Origin: Orbilia blumenaviensis
Lineage: Eukaryota; Ascomycota; Orbiliomycetes; Orbiliales; Orbiliaceae
DNA length: 64,000 bases
Direction of reading: 5' to 3'
Assembly: GCA_036872755.1 (NCBI GenBank)
Contig: JAVHNS010000004.1
Span: 1,736,001 to 1,800,000 of the forward strand
The position numbers and the translations under genes are program-made. Shown here in pieces: positions 21,748 through 35,239 of this stretch (position 1 is its first letter; the number at the start of each line of letters is the position of its first letter). The notes under the pieces were generated by a model. It was not told the origin of the DNA. It saw only the letters and a program-made list of their open reading frames with translations, and made no database searches.

Positions 21748-24700
21748 TTTTTCAGCATATTTTGGTTGCCAACCCCGTGGAGCCCCAACATTACCCCAGA
21801 TTTGGTTCCTCCTCTGTTATAACCAGTTTTAATTCCGCTACCTAGACTTCATCATCTGCCATTCGAGTTCTTTTTCCATCAAGCATCACCTGTTTATATC
21901 TATATATCATTTCTCATGCACAAAGTGTGTACTTAGCGCATTCTTAGAGGAGTTCTTCGTTTGGTAATATTAACACGGATTTTCTTTTCGGTCATCTTTT
22001 TTTTTTTTTTTTTTTTTTGGTGACTATCATACACTTTTATGGCTTGTATGCGGAGGAAATAAGACGTAGTACTATACACTTTTGCTGCAGCTGTATAGAT
22101 GAATATTTATATCCGTTGACAGCTGAAGACATACAAGTATCATACTTGTAGACTTAGACCTAATGCTGCAATAGTATTCCAATATCCTATCCCCACACAT
22201 AACTAGTTCTGAATCCCGTCTCTCTCTCCCCATTTTGTGATTTAGTATTACAGAAAGCGCAGGTCTCTGGTCCCTCGCCGGTTGTCTCTTCCAGAGCCCT
22301 CTCCAAATATTCATGTCAAATCTATATGCCATCCTCTGAATAGGAACCCACCCTCCAAAAGCCCACGACTGCATAATACGAAACCATCATACACCAGTCT
22401 TTAAATATCCCTGCATGCAGCCGTTATTTATGCTCGACTAATAGTTCTTATTTGTTCGAGAACCTCTCCGCACCACAATCCCTGAAGCATTGAATAGAGC
22501 AAATATTCTAGCACCACGGGATACCACGCATTCAAGTATTTTTTTTTTTTGACGTATAATTCATCTCCCCAAACTCTTGTCGTTTCGCCCGGAGCTCAAC
22601 AGGGACGATGGAACCTCTGAACTTGCATGGCTTATCTTATAGATATCTAGATTCCGTTGCCATTAACAAGGATGTAATCGACGTATGTAGTTGGGTGGCG
22701 ATGTTGATGACGTCTGGTTTGAGTGGCGTCGGTAATAACCTCGCTAACCACCAGTAAGATGCAAGTAGATGAAAAAAACAAGATATTATTATTATTTCGA
22801 ACGACCGCAGCCAGACCCACATAGTAACCAGTTAAAAATGGCTTTTTAAATATCGAATCGCTGTCCCTTTGTTACGAGGGGCTCTAGTGCGATTCTAGGC
22901 CGCGCAGGTACGCATTGATGCTAGCTACTGCGATTATATATAGATTGAGCTTGGCCTGGCGTTAAATGATAGAAGATGATGATGTGCTCTTTCCTATTTG
23001 AGCTTTCGAGCTCTCCATATGTCATGCCTTGCATGTAGGGTCGTTCGTTATGGTTAGGTAGGTATACACTGTTATTGGCAGATTCCCATTAATGCTCTAT
23101 TGGTGTTTGGATGATGCCATGGTCCTCAAAGTGGAGGGTGTTCGGTGTTTGTAACTCAGAAACCCCACGCTTGAGCGTTTGGGGACGTGCGTCAAGCCAT
23201 CAACCTTCGGATTACCCAATTCTGCATGGGTGTCGAATTTTGTATATATTTCGTAGTGGGAGCGTTAGCTAGGTGGCTAGTACCGGGGTTTTGATATCAA
23301 TCAAGTTGCGCAAACTATTCCCAAGATCTGTCGAAATTACCGGAGGAAGTATGTTGATGAAAAATTCCCAAAACATAAAAACCCCTATCATTCTCATGGA
23401 TTTAGGTAGAGGTAAAAAAATAAAAAAAAAAATTTATCGATAACATAACACCAATGCAAGGCATTTCGGTTCCTTGCTCCCACTGGATTATATATCTCTT
23501 TGAATCTCGCGCTTATGAGGCGCGGGAGCATACCCCAGACGGGATATCGATTCTGATATTAAATTAATAGAGTCTGTTTTTAAGCGCACATCTCTAACTC
23601 AAATGAGTAGGATAGTAGCCTTTCGTAACTGAATTCTGACCCCTTGTAATGTTTGCCAGTGCTAAGGTATTTCAAGCTTGTTGAGACATTTAAACGACGT
23701 GAAGAGATGATGATTCACCTTCAGGCAAACTCATAGTTTCTCTTGGTGACCATTGCAAAAAAGCCGACATATCTACTCCGGGTAAGGAACCTGACACTCC
23801 CATTAGGCCCCTAGTGGATCCGGTTCTTGTTGTAATTCTCGTATATATATAGGTGAAATATAGACCTTTGTTTTTTCTTTGATCTCATGTCGATGAAGAC
23901 CCTGCTAGGTAAACCCAATACCCCCAGTCTGAGTTCCTCAAGCGCCAATCAAAGGTGAGCCCACTTTCACTGGTCGCGTGGAGGGGATATTCATCCCACA
24001 GTCAGATGTCTCTAGAGCTTGGGAAACGAGATCTTCTGTAACCAAGGCACAGTGTCCTGGATATATGTTGTGCTATATATATAGGCAGCCATTCCATAGC
24101 CTTTAGGAACGTTTCGATACCATATAAAAGTATAGTCTCGTAGCAAATAATGATATCAAAACATGATATCTATCATATGCATATTCAGTACGATATGGGT
24201 CCCCGAGCCCCGTTACGTGAAATTGGAAGCATGATAATATTGGCTATGAAAATAAAGACGCGACGTTTCGAAGTTGTCTCGCAACCAGACCGTGTAACTG
24301 TATATTATTAATTCGGTGTATATAACTGCGATACTGGTGCGCGATGTTGGGGTCGTCAATGTGCAATATATGCATATCGAGAAGCCCAATTGAAGGAATA
24401 AGGCTTTATCGAAAACTTATAAAGTATACTCCGCCTGAAGCGGGTTTCCAGCAGGCCTACCGTCTGAAATGCATCAAGTAGGCCGTGAAAGTTGGCTTAC
24501 ATATGCGTGATCTCCCATATTGTTATCTCCAGCGGTCCATCGTACATCTCATCCTGGGTTATTTTCCAGTGCGGGGTGATTGCGAAGACTCCTGCGCAGC
24601 CTCCAAGTCTTCTAAATCTTCCAAATCGCTTTGGAACGTTTCGGCCGCCCTATAGCTCTTCGGCATCTTTTGAAATACTTACTAAGAAAGAACTCAATAA

Positions 24701-27700
24701 ACAACCACGCAACTAGCAATGCCGCCGGGAACAAGCTGCTGCCTCCATCTTTACCCGAGTTCTAAAATATTGCAACAAGCTATGGTCCCTGGATTGCCGT
24801 CCGCCCCACTCCAGCACTTACTGCGCTAGGTTTGAGGCACTTCGTAGGCGTACCATATTTAGAGCTGGGATATATATCATTTCAGTATTTTGTGCGTCTG
24901 TAAATAGTGGCGTACGAGCTGTTCCACTGTGCTCAAGTGAAGGTTGTAAATAGACAAAGTATATAGAGCCTGCAGAGATAGATAAGTAACCACGCGTAGT
25001 AGGCCTTTTGAATTATGTAGCACACAGCTGACGTAAAAGTGGGTGCCACAGTAGTTGTTTGGAAGCGCGGTGCTGCCGTAAGTAGATAGACAGGACGTAT
25101 CCATTATTGGGAACCCTGGTCCCCCTAGATCGATATATTTCGTTTTTTATCTGCTAAGTCGCCATTTCTTTCTTCAGGGTGTATATATGAAATACGCCTG
25201 TCCTAGTCCCATATAAACCTAAATTTAATTCCTGCTCTTCGTTGTCTTTCGTTTCGTCCTCTAGGCCTTCACCCTAGTAAGTGTCTATCAAGCTCCAAAA
25301 GCCACGAATGGATGGTGTATATATAGCCGTATGAGCCTGACCTCCATCTATCCCATAAATCGATGGCATAAACCCTTTCGAAGCTTCCGCCTAGCACCCA
25401 CATGGATTTCCAAGCAGCTGCCTAGGTGATTGCCTTCGATCTAGTCTTTCGCCTCATATCTGGCTCAACAACTGATCCAACGTATCGGCTGACTTGTTCA
25501 GATATATACACATATCGATGTATTGACGTATTCTGGTGTGCGTGCGGGGTCCCCCCGGGTTGAACTTGAGGGTGTTCCACTTGAAGTTGCGCAATCGATT
25601 TATATAATTATATTGAGCTAGTACATTCCGGCGATAGCGAGCATTGGTAAAAGTAGGTAAAACATCCACGTAGCCGCGTTAACTAAACCTCCCGGATCTG
25701 AATATCGCGGTGGATCCTCGCTCTAGTGCGTCTTGGAGATAATTTTTGTTTCAACATCCTATTGGAATTGGGTTGGATAATTAACGCGACGCGAGGGGTC
25801 ATGAGCTGAAAGTGGGGAGGCTGGAGCACTCCATGGCCCATAGAAATACTAGAGGTAACTCCCTCCTAGGCTTCCTGTCTGCATTTCTCAAATATATCAT
25901 TTTGTATACGTTGCTAAACAGGCCTTAACAAGAATCTTCTGGCTTGTGCACTTGCATCTATGGGAGAGATGCCGATATCAGCTTTGGGAACGTAAATGGT
26001 GGGCATTTTCGAGTTGAAGAGGGCGTGGATTTGTGAGGTCTTGCAGGGTCATGTAACCAGGTTCTTTAAAGTGCGGGTACACAACCTGCAGGCGCATAAT
26101 GCGGGTTTTCCGGAGACCACACTATCGCCACGTACATCATTTATATGTCGTGATAAATAACGGAACGATATGTCCTGCTATGGATTGGAATTGCGACAGT
26201 TATCGAGATTACTCGATAGCAGGTTGCTGGTTGTATATATATAGCGGGATACCAACTGCGTAATGAAACGAGCTTTTAGAGACTTGGTGCTTAGGACTAA
26301 GACGAAGTGGCCGCGTAGAGGGGATGACTAGGGCCGGTTGCTAGACGGTTGGGTAGCTGTAGACAATGCGATGGTGGGAAGATGGGCTGGGCCCCTCTCG
26401 CTCAGACAGGATCTATCGATCTATATAAACTTTCCCCCCCGAAAAGCATCTGGTATCTGACCACGTCTAAGGCTGATTGCGAAAGTCCTAAGTCTTTAGA
26501 ACCTCCATTATCTGTCGTTGGTTCGTGTTTGTCATGTCTCCTGTTTCCGCAGCCCCATATTCGTTCTTCGTTTTGACCTTAGTAAATTAAATTAGATCAC
26601 AATGGCGAAAGCGTTATGATAGATAGAATCCGCATGTATGATATTTCGTAGGCATTATAACTCAACTTTATCCTGACTAACAGGGATTTGGACTCGGATA
26701 GGCTTCGACAAGCCCACGGGCAAACCCAGGTTCCAGACTCTTCTGGGAATAATTCTGGACTTGTAGTCTAGGTATAGGGGTATGTATCGTAAATATCGGC
26801 TTTAATTTGTTATAATTTGCCCAACCATTTAACGCATGTATATGATTGGATTCAATCCCCCAATCTACATGGGCGAGAGTGGTATATAGCGAAGTTAGCA
26901 GAGCAGCTTCCTTCGGTATGAGGTAGTCTCAGGGATCCAGACGCACACAAAGTCGAACTTCTGTGCGTATATGAGACGTCTTTTATCGATTTCGACTTCT
27001 ACCATGCATGAAAGATGCCTGTTGCACTGTCTTCCATGGGTAGCATATGTGACGTCTGTTCTGTCGTTTGTAGCTAAGGTACGCCATGCAGTACACGTAG
27101 TGCTAGGGGTTACCTACAACACACTCCTTGAATGGTTTTCTGCGCGGTGCAGCGGCTATCGGAAAATATATTTCCTCAAGCGGGGTGAACTGAGGCGACA
27201 CCACCAAATGAAAGGACTCAGATCAAGGTTGGTCATGAGCTTTTCCGGATCGAGTGGTTCATTTGGCGTAGGCCTACGTAGGCTGGTCCAAGTGTTTTCA
27301 GCTCTGCCACAAAGTCTAGCTTCTGCGTGATTTTGACGGCCTTAAAATGTAGATCAAGTAGTGTGATAGCCTCGAGTCCGGTCGTACATGATATAAATAT
27401 GATATGTATATATATCTATGGGGAGCTGGGAAGGTTTAAACCGAAGGAGGAAGAAACAACTTCAATCCACCGCCGCCACACAGGCACATCGCTACCCCGG
27501 TGCTTGTGATCCATGAGGACCACTTCCCCTGAGGTCCACTCCACAACCTGGGTAGTACGAATGTGCATATATAGTCATGACTGACGCACCCTCTGCTAAT
27601 TGCTCCATTTTGGGCCCGGCATAGTTACTTTTTTCTCTTGCTAAGCTCCTAGTCTCCCAAACTTGTTTTTCATATCTATGACCACATATACACATAGCTT

Positions 27701-28833
27701 GCTTCAACGTCGATAGCCCTGTGGGATGGCCTAATATATGTGTGCAGACTCAGCCGCTTATCTTATTGCTTCTCCTAGCCCCTCTCGATGACCAAAAGCG
27801 ATTATTTCCCTCATAATGGTGGTGATCAATCGGTGGTGATCAATCTCTGGTGGGAAAGAATAACAATAGATGATAGCACGCTAAGCGCGGAGCTTCGGGT
27901 TGCCGCTTTGTGAAGACGAACTGATCGCTAAGTAAAAGGCATATATATAAATAAGATGAATAAGAAGGAAGAATCTGACCAGGAAGTAGGCTAAATCAGA
28001 AAGAAAGGGTGATTATATACTTCCGGAGGATGACTTCAAAGGTTCTTGAGAGCGCTAGGTTTAGTTGCACGTTTTGAGCTGGTTGCCCGTGCGTAGGAAT
28101 GTTTATACAGGAGTGAGGTGAAGAGGAAAGAAAATGAGATTAGGACTTGCCTAGAGATGGGGTTTATATAGACTTGACGGCGAGACTTTTCAGTAAATCT
28201 CTGGAGTCTCCGCACCGGACTGCACGTAGGGAATGTTACCAGATCGTCTATTATTCGTGCGATAGGGCTATAGTAGCACGTTCGGGTACTCTAGCAAACA
28301 CTATTTATAATTTACTTGAAAGATATTTCATGGTAGATGATTAAAATCTTTGATGTAAGTTACACATACATGTACAGTATAGTAAGCTATGATGCAACTA
28401 AGACATAGAATCAATAAGAAAGAGAGGGAAATAGAACACACCATCTCGCTAATCGATGGGTTCTACAAGCTAAAGTAAAGTAAAGATAGAAAGAAGGACT
28501 GTAGCTAAGCTAAGTGATATCGAAACGGAAAGAAAACTGCAAAGAACACCTGGACCTCGCAGATGATAGAAAAAGGTTTAACTCAAGAACGCCGATATAT
28601 GCAAGTTAACAAAGAAAGACAGATGTCCACGTAATTAGGTCATTAGTTTCGTAAGATAAGAGTAAAAGAAAACAAGGCGGCCGCAGTTGGTCGGACCACC
28701 GGGTTAATTAACCATCGGCCGCCAACGGAGATTTATTTCCGAATGTGAAATCTTCGCAGGCATGGCCATGCATGGCCCACTCGCCATGCGCATGCGATTT
28801 CCAATCCCTTTTTTATAATTTTTATTTCCACAT
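21748..28833. other. 7-kb gene-poor stretch
   Basis: No recognisable protein family on either strand. Open frames are short and unstructured. It holds a T run near 21997-22018, repeated TATATATA boxes (for example near 23845, 24075, 25315, 26230 and 27410) and a duplicated 15-mer GGTGGTGATCAATC at about 27821-27849. Palindrome-rich sequence near 28755-28797 (GCATGGCCATGC, GCGCATGCG) lies just beyond the next gene's stop codon. GC content is not as low as expected of a heavily RIPed block. It may be decayed repeats, a long non-coding transcript or unrecognised small genes. Confidence 0.4.
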
Positions 28834-29472
28834 TTACAGTAGCATGACAGCCACCGCCACCATAGAGGCCACCAAGCCTGGGAGTCTGAGGGTCTTCAAG
28901 CTGCTCGCACTAGAAACAGGTTGGCCCTGAGCTTCCTGCACACTCTCCTCGGTGATCGATTCGATCTTATTTTCATCGGTCGGTTCCTTTAGGCTCACAG
29001 GCACAAAAGTCATCTGTGCCGGTGCATATGTGACCGTTGACGACACCAAGCTATCTTCTCCGACGTAGGTTCCAGTCGGTTCAGCTAATCTTGTAACCTG
29101 GCAAACTGCGCTAGTTGTGCCTTCAAAGCTACATGTGACCTCTGCAACTTGTGTGAATGGGTAAATTCCGGTATAATAATTGAGAACTTGACTGTTCTTG
29201 CTTGGGTATGTTGTGACGTCGATATAAAAATCTGTATTGAGGAATTCGAATCCGCTTGTGACACCTGGAGTAGGTTTCGCACGTTTCGCACCAATTGCGT
29301 AGTCTGTACTTGTGACTGCAGCTGTGCCCACCATAGCGACCAGCGACGAATGGACAACAATCTCAGTAACTTCGGGGATGGCCGGGAAGATTGTTACCGT
29401 CATATGGTCCGCTGAGGCGAGCGAGGCAAACAGGAAGAGGAGGGCAGCTGGTGGGAGTAAAGAGAAATGCAT
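28834..29472 (-). CDS. Small secreted, probably GPI-anchored protein
   Basis: The start at 29472 is chosen because it opens directly on a signal peptide (MHFSLLPPAALLFLFASLASA, cleaved about residue 21). Upstream in-frame codons would bury that signal. The mature part is Thr/Val/Ser-rich with a single visible Cys pair (VTCSFEG and AVCQV) and no known catalytic motif. The last about 20 residues (GLVASMVAVAVMLL) form a hydrophobic tail after a Ser-rich segment (SSASS), the pattern of a GPI-anchor signal, so a cell-wall or plasma-membrane protein is inferred. About 212 residues, single exon. I do not recognise the family. It sits alone between two gene-poor stretches, a common setting for fast-evolving secreted proteins. 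Confidence 0.75.
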   Translation of the reverse strand: MHFSLLPPAALLFLFASLASADHMTVTIFPAIPEVTEIVVHSSLVAMVGTAAVTSTDYAIGAKRAKPTPGVTSGFEFLNTDFYIDVTTYPSKNSQVLNYYTGIYPFTQVAEVTCSFEGTTSAVCQVTRLAEPTGTYVGEDSLVSSTVTYAPAQMTFVPVSLKEPTDENKIESITEESVQEAQGQPVSSASSLKTLRLPGLVASMVAVAVMLL

Positions 29473-32278
29473 TTTCGTTGGTTCGCTTGCGCAGCGAATA
29501 TAACCAAGTGGTTTGTAGTAGATACGGGTACGTGCAGATATCAACTGCGGATGTGATACCGATAGATACCGATAGCTAGCTAGCGTTATACACTTGCTCA
29601 GCTATAATTGGCTCGAACTTATTATGGTATATTTGCTTCTACTGAGAGTTTTTTGGAGGAAGGTATCTGAGAAAATATGATAGAGAGGATTATAGACGGA
29701 AATTAATTAAACGAGGTCCTTGAGATGTATCTGGGAGAACTAAGGTAAGGTAGTGATGAAGAGATATTGATCTTAGAAGCTTCGATGCAGGCTAATGGAC
29801 CGATAGGAAGGATCGACATATTAATATCTCCACGATGCAGCCCTGCTCCGATATATACTTCTCTGCTAAGAATAATGGGTACCTATCAAAGCCTAGCTGC
29901 ATTAACTAGCAGACAGTTCCAAGAACCAAAGCTGCAGAGCTAACTACCTAGGTAGCCAGAAGGCTGGGGATAGTTAGGGCTAAGGCATTAACCTTGCGCC
30001 AGACACCGGTCTCACTGCAGCTAGAACCTGCAGTCCCGTTCCAGCTGCACCTTCTGGGATTCCTTAGCAGCCTGCCATCGTACCAAGATACCGTGAATGT
30101 GGTACCACCAAGCACATGGGGCAAACTGGCCAATCCTTGGTGCAAGCCCGGCAGCTCCTTTTGGCGATATGAATCGAATGGATTTGAATCAGATTACGCT
30201 TCCTTCACCCCCGCCCTAAACCTTTTCAGGGTTGAAAGATTTGGTACCTGCATTTGAGGCGTCTTTGTATAGCAATATCGAGGCAGTGCATGCTGAGACT
30301 GGCCAAAGGAGCCCCGTCCCCTGTTACAGATATTTAGCTGGCTAGCTTAGCTTAGCTAGCTAGCCGGATATCCGCCCACGTGTGAATTTCTTGGTCCCCT
30401 TCCTCCCTCCCCACAAATGTTTTGCAGGGCGCTCCACTTTAATATACATAATTTTAGCAGTATTTGGTGTGAACAGGCTTGCAGGCTCGAGTTCCAAGTG
30501 GGAAGTGACCAGGATCAAGATGCCTTACTTTACTTTACTCCGAGGTACTTTGCTGCCTTTTCAACTGTGCTTTTTTTGTGGCGTCTAATTCGGAAAATTC
30601 TTCCACTGGCCACTGATATTCGTTCTACGGGCGCGACACCTTTCTTTTTCTCAGATCTAGGATTGCGAACTGAAAATGTTGTTGACCTCCCTCTTGCGGC
30701 TAGCGTCAACGGGACTTATTGGGTGTACATGAAGGCCGACTGCAAAAATAGCACCTTCCATTGCGTCGTGAAATCAATTGACATCTTCTAGTCTCTTCTC
30801 TAGAGCTCTCGCGCTCGTGATGACTTTCCATAGTGTAATGATTACGTTGAGGGCGTTGAGCCCCTCCTAACCGGCTTTGTAAGATTTCCGCCAGTCACTG
30901 TCTCGAGAGCCCAAGCTAGTGAGTCAACCTCTTATTTTCAATCAGTTCGATTATCGATTGGCTTGAGATGAACTTATGATAGTGGCAAAACCTCTCATAT
31001 TCTCACCATATATGCATGTTATATATAATGGCGTGGTTTATTTGGGCTCATGGGCATTTCTAACAACAGGTTAAATAGATATTCTCTTCAATTGCGGTGG
31101 AACAAAACATTTAAAATGCTCCACACAGGCCTTGAACCCCACTGGCCATGGGTGACCGACTCTCCTCCCGCCGCTGGAGATGGTAACATGATACTGAAAC
31201 CAATTACTGTCTGGAAGGCCACCGAGTATATAAACTTGTTCTTGAGTAAAAAAAAATAAGCCTACGTAAATACCATAATGTTCAGCATCAAATTTTTCGT
31301 TAAGGCGGAGAGTTAAGGCAACCATGATATTCACGTCTCGTATAAAACCAGTCTTCCAGCCTCATCCTTCTGGCGCCTGGATTCGAGGCCATCGCCTGCA
31401 AACATTCCTGCACGCTTCCCTATTGGTTGTAGTTGCTAGAGAGATATCTGGTGATTCATCCGTCCGCTTTCGAACATGTAGATAGCTCATCTAAGCTAAA
31501 AACCTCGAAAGCCGTGACGCAAGACAGTAATGGGAACCACGGCCGAGTATGAGGATTAATAGCCCAAACCAATGGAAATCATGGATACACAGGGCTACAC
31601 AGCATCAGAAGTGTAGATCGGGCTCCTCCGGACGTTCAAACACAAACACGAGATCGAGTGCTGGTGAACCCGGTTCGCGGGTTTCAGAATGCTATCGATA
31701 TAGGTTAGACCATAGGTCCCCCGGCGGTTCATGATTGGACGGTAGACGTTTGTCGGATTCGGTCAGTATCATTGTGCTACGAAACAGGGGCCCAGCTCTC
31801 AAGATCTTGGGATGGACTTGGGCACCCCTGCCATGGTTCCGGCTATACCCTGGTCGGAAACTGACAAGGCACCAAACATCTCTGGTGGACCCCAGCCAAA
31901 CATCTGAAGAAAAAAAAAAACTGCCTTGAATCAAAACAACCTTCCAAAAGATATATAAAGAAACCGGCTATTATTACCATTACTACTTTGGAACTGAATA
32001 CGAAGACGGAGGAATGACTATGCACAAAAAGGAAATATAACAGAAACAATATCCAAGAAAGTTTTGTTGCAGCCGCCAAGCGAAGCTATGCTAGATCCTG
32101 ACCCGTAAATATTCACCGTCGTGCCCCGTTAGATATTACATATGTGCATACATCATGGGAACCAAACCATCCGGAAACCAAATCAAAAACCTTCAAAGAT
32201 ACCAAGATATGCCTCCACCCCCTCCAAGATATGCAATGATATATAATTATATACGCCTTACGCTACCCTTGACCCCGC
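29473..32278. other. Intergenic, no convincing gene
   Basis: Short frames on both strands (for example 29994-30257 and 30417-30791, +) look unstructured or fragmentary. A palindromic AGCTAGCT cluster lies at 30339-30364. The right end is the 3' flank of AKR1. I see nothing I can name. Confidence 0.4.
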
Positions 32279-34745
32279 TTAAACTTGCTCGTCTCCCTCC
32301 ACACTCTGGTAAGCCCCTCCTGCCCCACCACGTCTCAATCTTGTCGGTGTCTCATACATCGTGTAGTAGTCCACTCTCTGTCCACCCAACACGGCTTCTC
32401 CACCCGGAGCACCCTGGAATAGCTCTCCGACACCTGAGCACCAGAAGTCGTTGCAATTCGTGATAATACCCCGATTCCATGGATTCTGTTGCCGTCTCGA
32501 TCGATGCTTGTTATCTGCCACTCCATCCTTCGCTGTTGCCAGGAAAGTGTCGACACCGAGGAGTCGTAAGACTTTGTTCCATGTGCCACCTTGTCCATGC
32601 GCACCCCGACCATGTGAATGGCCGTGATGACCATGTCCCCCGCTGGCACCATGAGCTCCTCCAGGAGATGTAATCAGTGGATTTGGACCAGCGCCGCTAG
32701 GATCTAATCCTACGCCTCCCAATGACGTTCCGCCACCTGCAATCATGCTGGATACCATATTGGAGACTTCATGGTCATCGAATCCGTGGTGCGAGCTATG
32801 CATGTTCTCATATGTCGTCTGTCCGCGTAGCACCTGGATCGTTTGGACGATAAACAACATAGTTACCCAAGTTGATTGAAGGCCTGACCAAACACTTATA
32901 TACAGACTGAACGGATCTGCCCAGACTGGCTGGCACATGCTTGTGCTCAGGAATAGGCAATTTTCGACGGGTACTTCGGGAAGAGCGGAGAAGTCTGTAA
33001 TATCAGATCAGTTTCTAGGGCCTTCTCTGAGGGAATAGATATCGGATTTGAGCTTACAGTAGTACGCCAACGCAATATAACAAATAAGACCCAGTTCAAG
33101 AGTAACGACGTACGCTAAGAACTGTCGATGATTGCTAACGCCAACACAGTTGAAGATCCATGGGCAATGACTATGGTTCTGAGTAAGTTGCTAGGCCGAA
33201 TCAATATCGAGGAGGGGTTTACTCACTGGTCGTGCCTCGCCACGCATCTCGCACATCTCTTACAGTGCTTCGATCGTAGTGGCATCCTAACCATACAGTG
33301 AACACAGAAGTTCCTCTCATCGTACTTCCACTGGGAAAGGAGATCTTGAACAATCTCCTTTTGCTCCTCTCGAGAGTTTGTCAAGGGAACGAAACCGGGA
33401 TCCGCCCGCATGCTGAAAGCATAGAAATAAACGCAAAGACTATAAAAAGCCATAAAGAAGAAGTTGAGAATCGGGTGTTGTTCGTATGTAGCTGTAGTAG
33501 CCGTTCTGTTAACAGATCAAGCCTTCCATGAATCGTATCTTCTGCAGGGTATAGTTCTTACCAGGAAATACAGTAGAAATATATCTCAAACCTAACCAAA
33601 ACGCCGTAGCCGCGAATATACCCGCCAAAAATGGTGTCTTGTGCATCGCCTTCTGCCCCGGAGCTCCAAACTCCTGTAGTGCCCTCGCAACTCCCATATT
33701 TGAAGCAATAAACAATCCAATAAGCGTCGGTATCGACAATATCGCCGGCAATATCGATAACGCCATCAATGCCATCCACAATAAAACAAAAGGCGAAAAG
33801 AACAGAAATTTCCTTAAAAAGCTCTCTCGGGACTCCGGTACGCTTAAAAAGAACGGGGCATTCGTATGCTTCGGCCTTGCCTCCTTCGTAAATCCGGACT
33901 CTTCTAGGGCATCTTGAAAGATGTGTAATGTATCGAACTCCTTTGCAGCCTGTAACGGCCCATCTCCTTTGGTGTTCTTGTGAAATCTGTCGGATCCGTG
34001 CTCGATAAGCTTCTGTATGCACTGGAAATTACCCTTGACGAGTGCCCAGTGCAGAGCGGTGAGCTGCTTTTCATCGATGGCGCCAACATCTGCCCCCCAT
34101 GATAAGTATAACTCCACACATGCCGGGTATCCCTTATACGCAGCCCACATCAGGGGTGTGTGGCCTTGGCTATCCTTAACATCCACGTTTAAGCCTTGGT
34201 GTAAGAGGAGGATTATAAGGAAAAGGTTGCCGTTGAAAGTTGCGAGATGGAGGATGTTGTAGCCTTGGCCGTCCGTGATCTGATGATCAGCACCGTATCG
34301 TGTGAGGAGGTCGACGATGTAGTAATGTTTTTGTTGGGCAGCCCACATAGCCGGAGTAGCGACAGATTCACCACCGACGGCGTTGACATCGGCGCCTGCT
34401 TCAAGAAGTAGCTTGCAGACATTGTAGCGGTTGTTGATCGCTGCCCACTATCATGACGAATTCCAGAGTGCAACGGTTAGCCAGCGGTTTACCAACAATT
34501 AAGGTTGGGACGATACGAACATGTAACGGTGTAAGACCTTCAGAATCTGCATAGTTTGCTGCAATCTCACCGGAATCAAGAAGTTGTCTGATGCCCGCCT
34601 CGTCACCCGTTTGTGCCATTTTCATGACATCGGGCTGAGGCGGGTTTGGGAGCACATCTGACAGCTCTAAATCTGCATTTTCGGCGTCGGTGGTGGATAA
34701 TGTCGGCTTCCCTTTGGCGGGAACGGCCGAGCTGGCGGGATTCAT
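32279..34745 (-). CDS. AKR1: Palmitoyltransferase AKR1 (ankyrin repeats plus DHHC domain), five exons
   Basis: Minus-strand exons 34521-34745, 33562-34447, 33227-33491, 33058-33170 and 32279-32994 give 734 residues. Residues 45-270 hold about six ankyrin repeats ([49 protein letters not shown]). Membrane helices follow, then the Cys-rich DHHC domain: [18 protein letters not shown] and, after splicing, [14 protein letters not shown]. Intron 3 falls inside the catalytic DHHC codons; using the acceptor CCATAG restores the motif. Yeast Akr1 has DHYC; this protein has canonical DHHC. The enzyme S-palmitoylates proteins at Golgi/endosomal membranes and supports endocytosis. The cytosolic tail has a Gly/His-rich run ([13 protein letters not shown]), then [16 protein letters not shown] and CNDFW, typical of the family's C-terminal tail. 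The SRPK-like gene lies upstream on the same strand. Confidence 0.93.
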
Positions 34746-35239
34746 CTGGATCGGGCCAAGAGAGGAGGGGAGATGGACCGAGGGGTGTCGCGGGATGAGG
34801 TTTGAGAGGAATGTGTGGAGATGTGTGGAACGTGGTAGTATAACGGGCAGTCGGCTGACGCGGAACTCGGAAAGGTCGCGCAGACGAGTCCTTCTTGTGT
34901 GTTTTCTGTCTACCCAACCACTAAACCAACTACACTCCACCTCAATCACAATATCGCAAACCCTTCGAAGACTAAACTTGCCAAATCAGCAGCTCTTAAC
35001 CGCAAAAATAATTTCTTTGGATAGTTAAAATCAAAAGTTGTAGAAATTCCGGCAAGATGGAAGAAGCACAAGTAATAAAGATGGCGGAGCAAACTGCACT
35101 TATGTCACGAATCTGACATCCCTTAACCTTAAATTATCCAACACAACAATCTGTTTCTACTAATATTTTATTAATAAGAATTCTTTGTAGAAAATATAAG
35201 AAGCTCTACTGGCATTATTACTGATAACCATAAAACAGC

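Noticed and set aside
21748..28833. CRISPR array, integrated virus or secondary-metabolite cluster in the gene-poor stretch
   Set aside because: There are no regular spaced repeats, no polymerase or capsid motifs and no synthase domains on either strand.
31071..31334. Possible tRNA or small gene near a TTGAACCCCAC string
   Set aside because: It has a B-box-like string only. No A box, acceptor stem or anticodon arm could be folded, and the open frame resembles no family.
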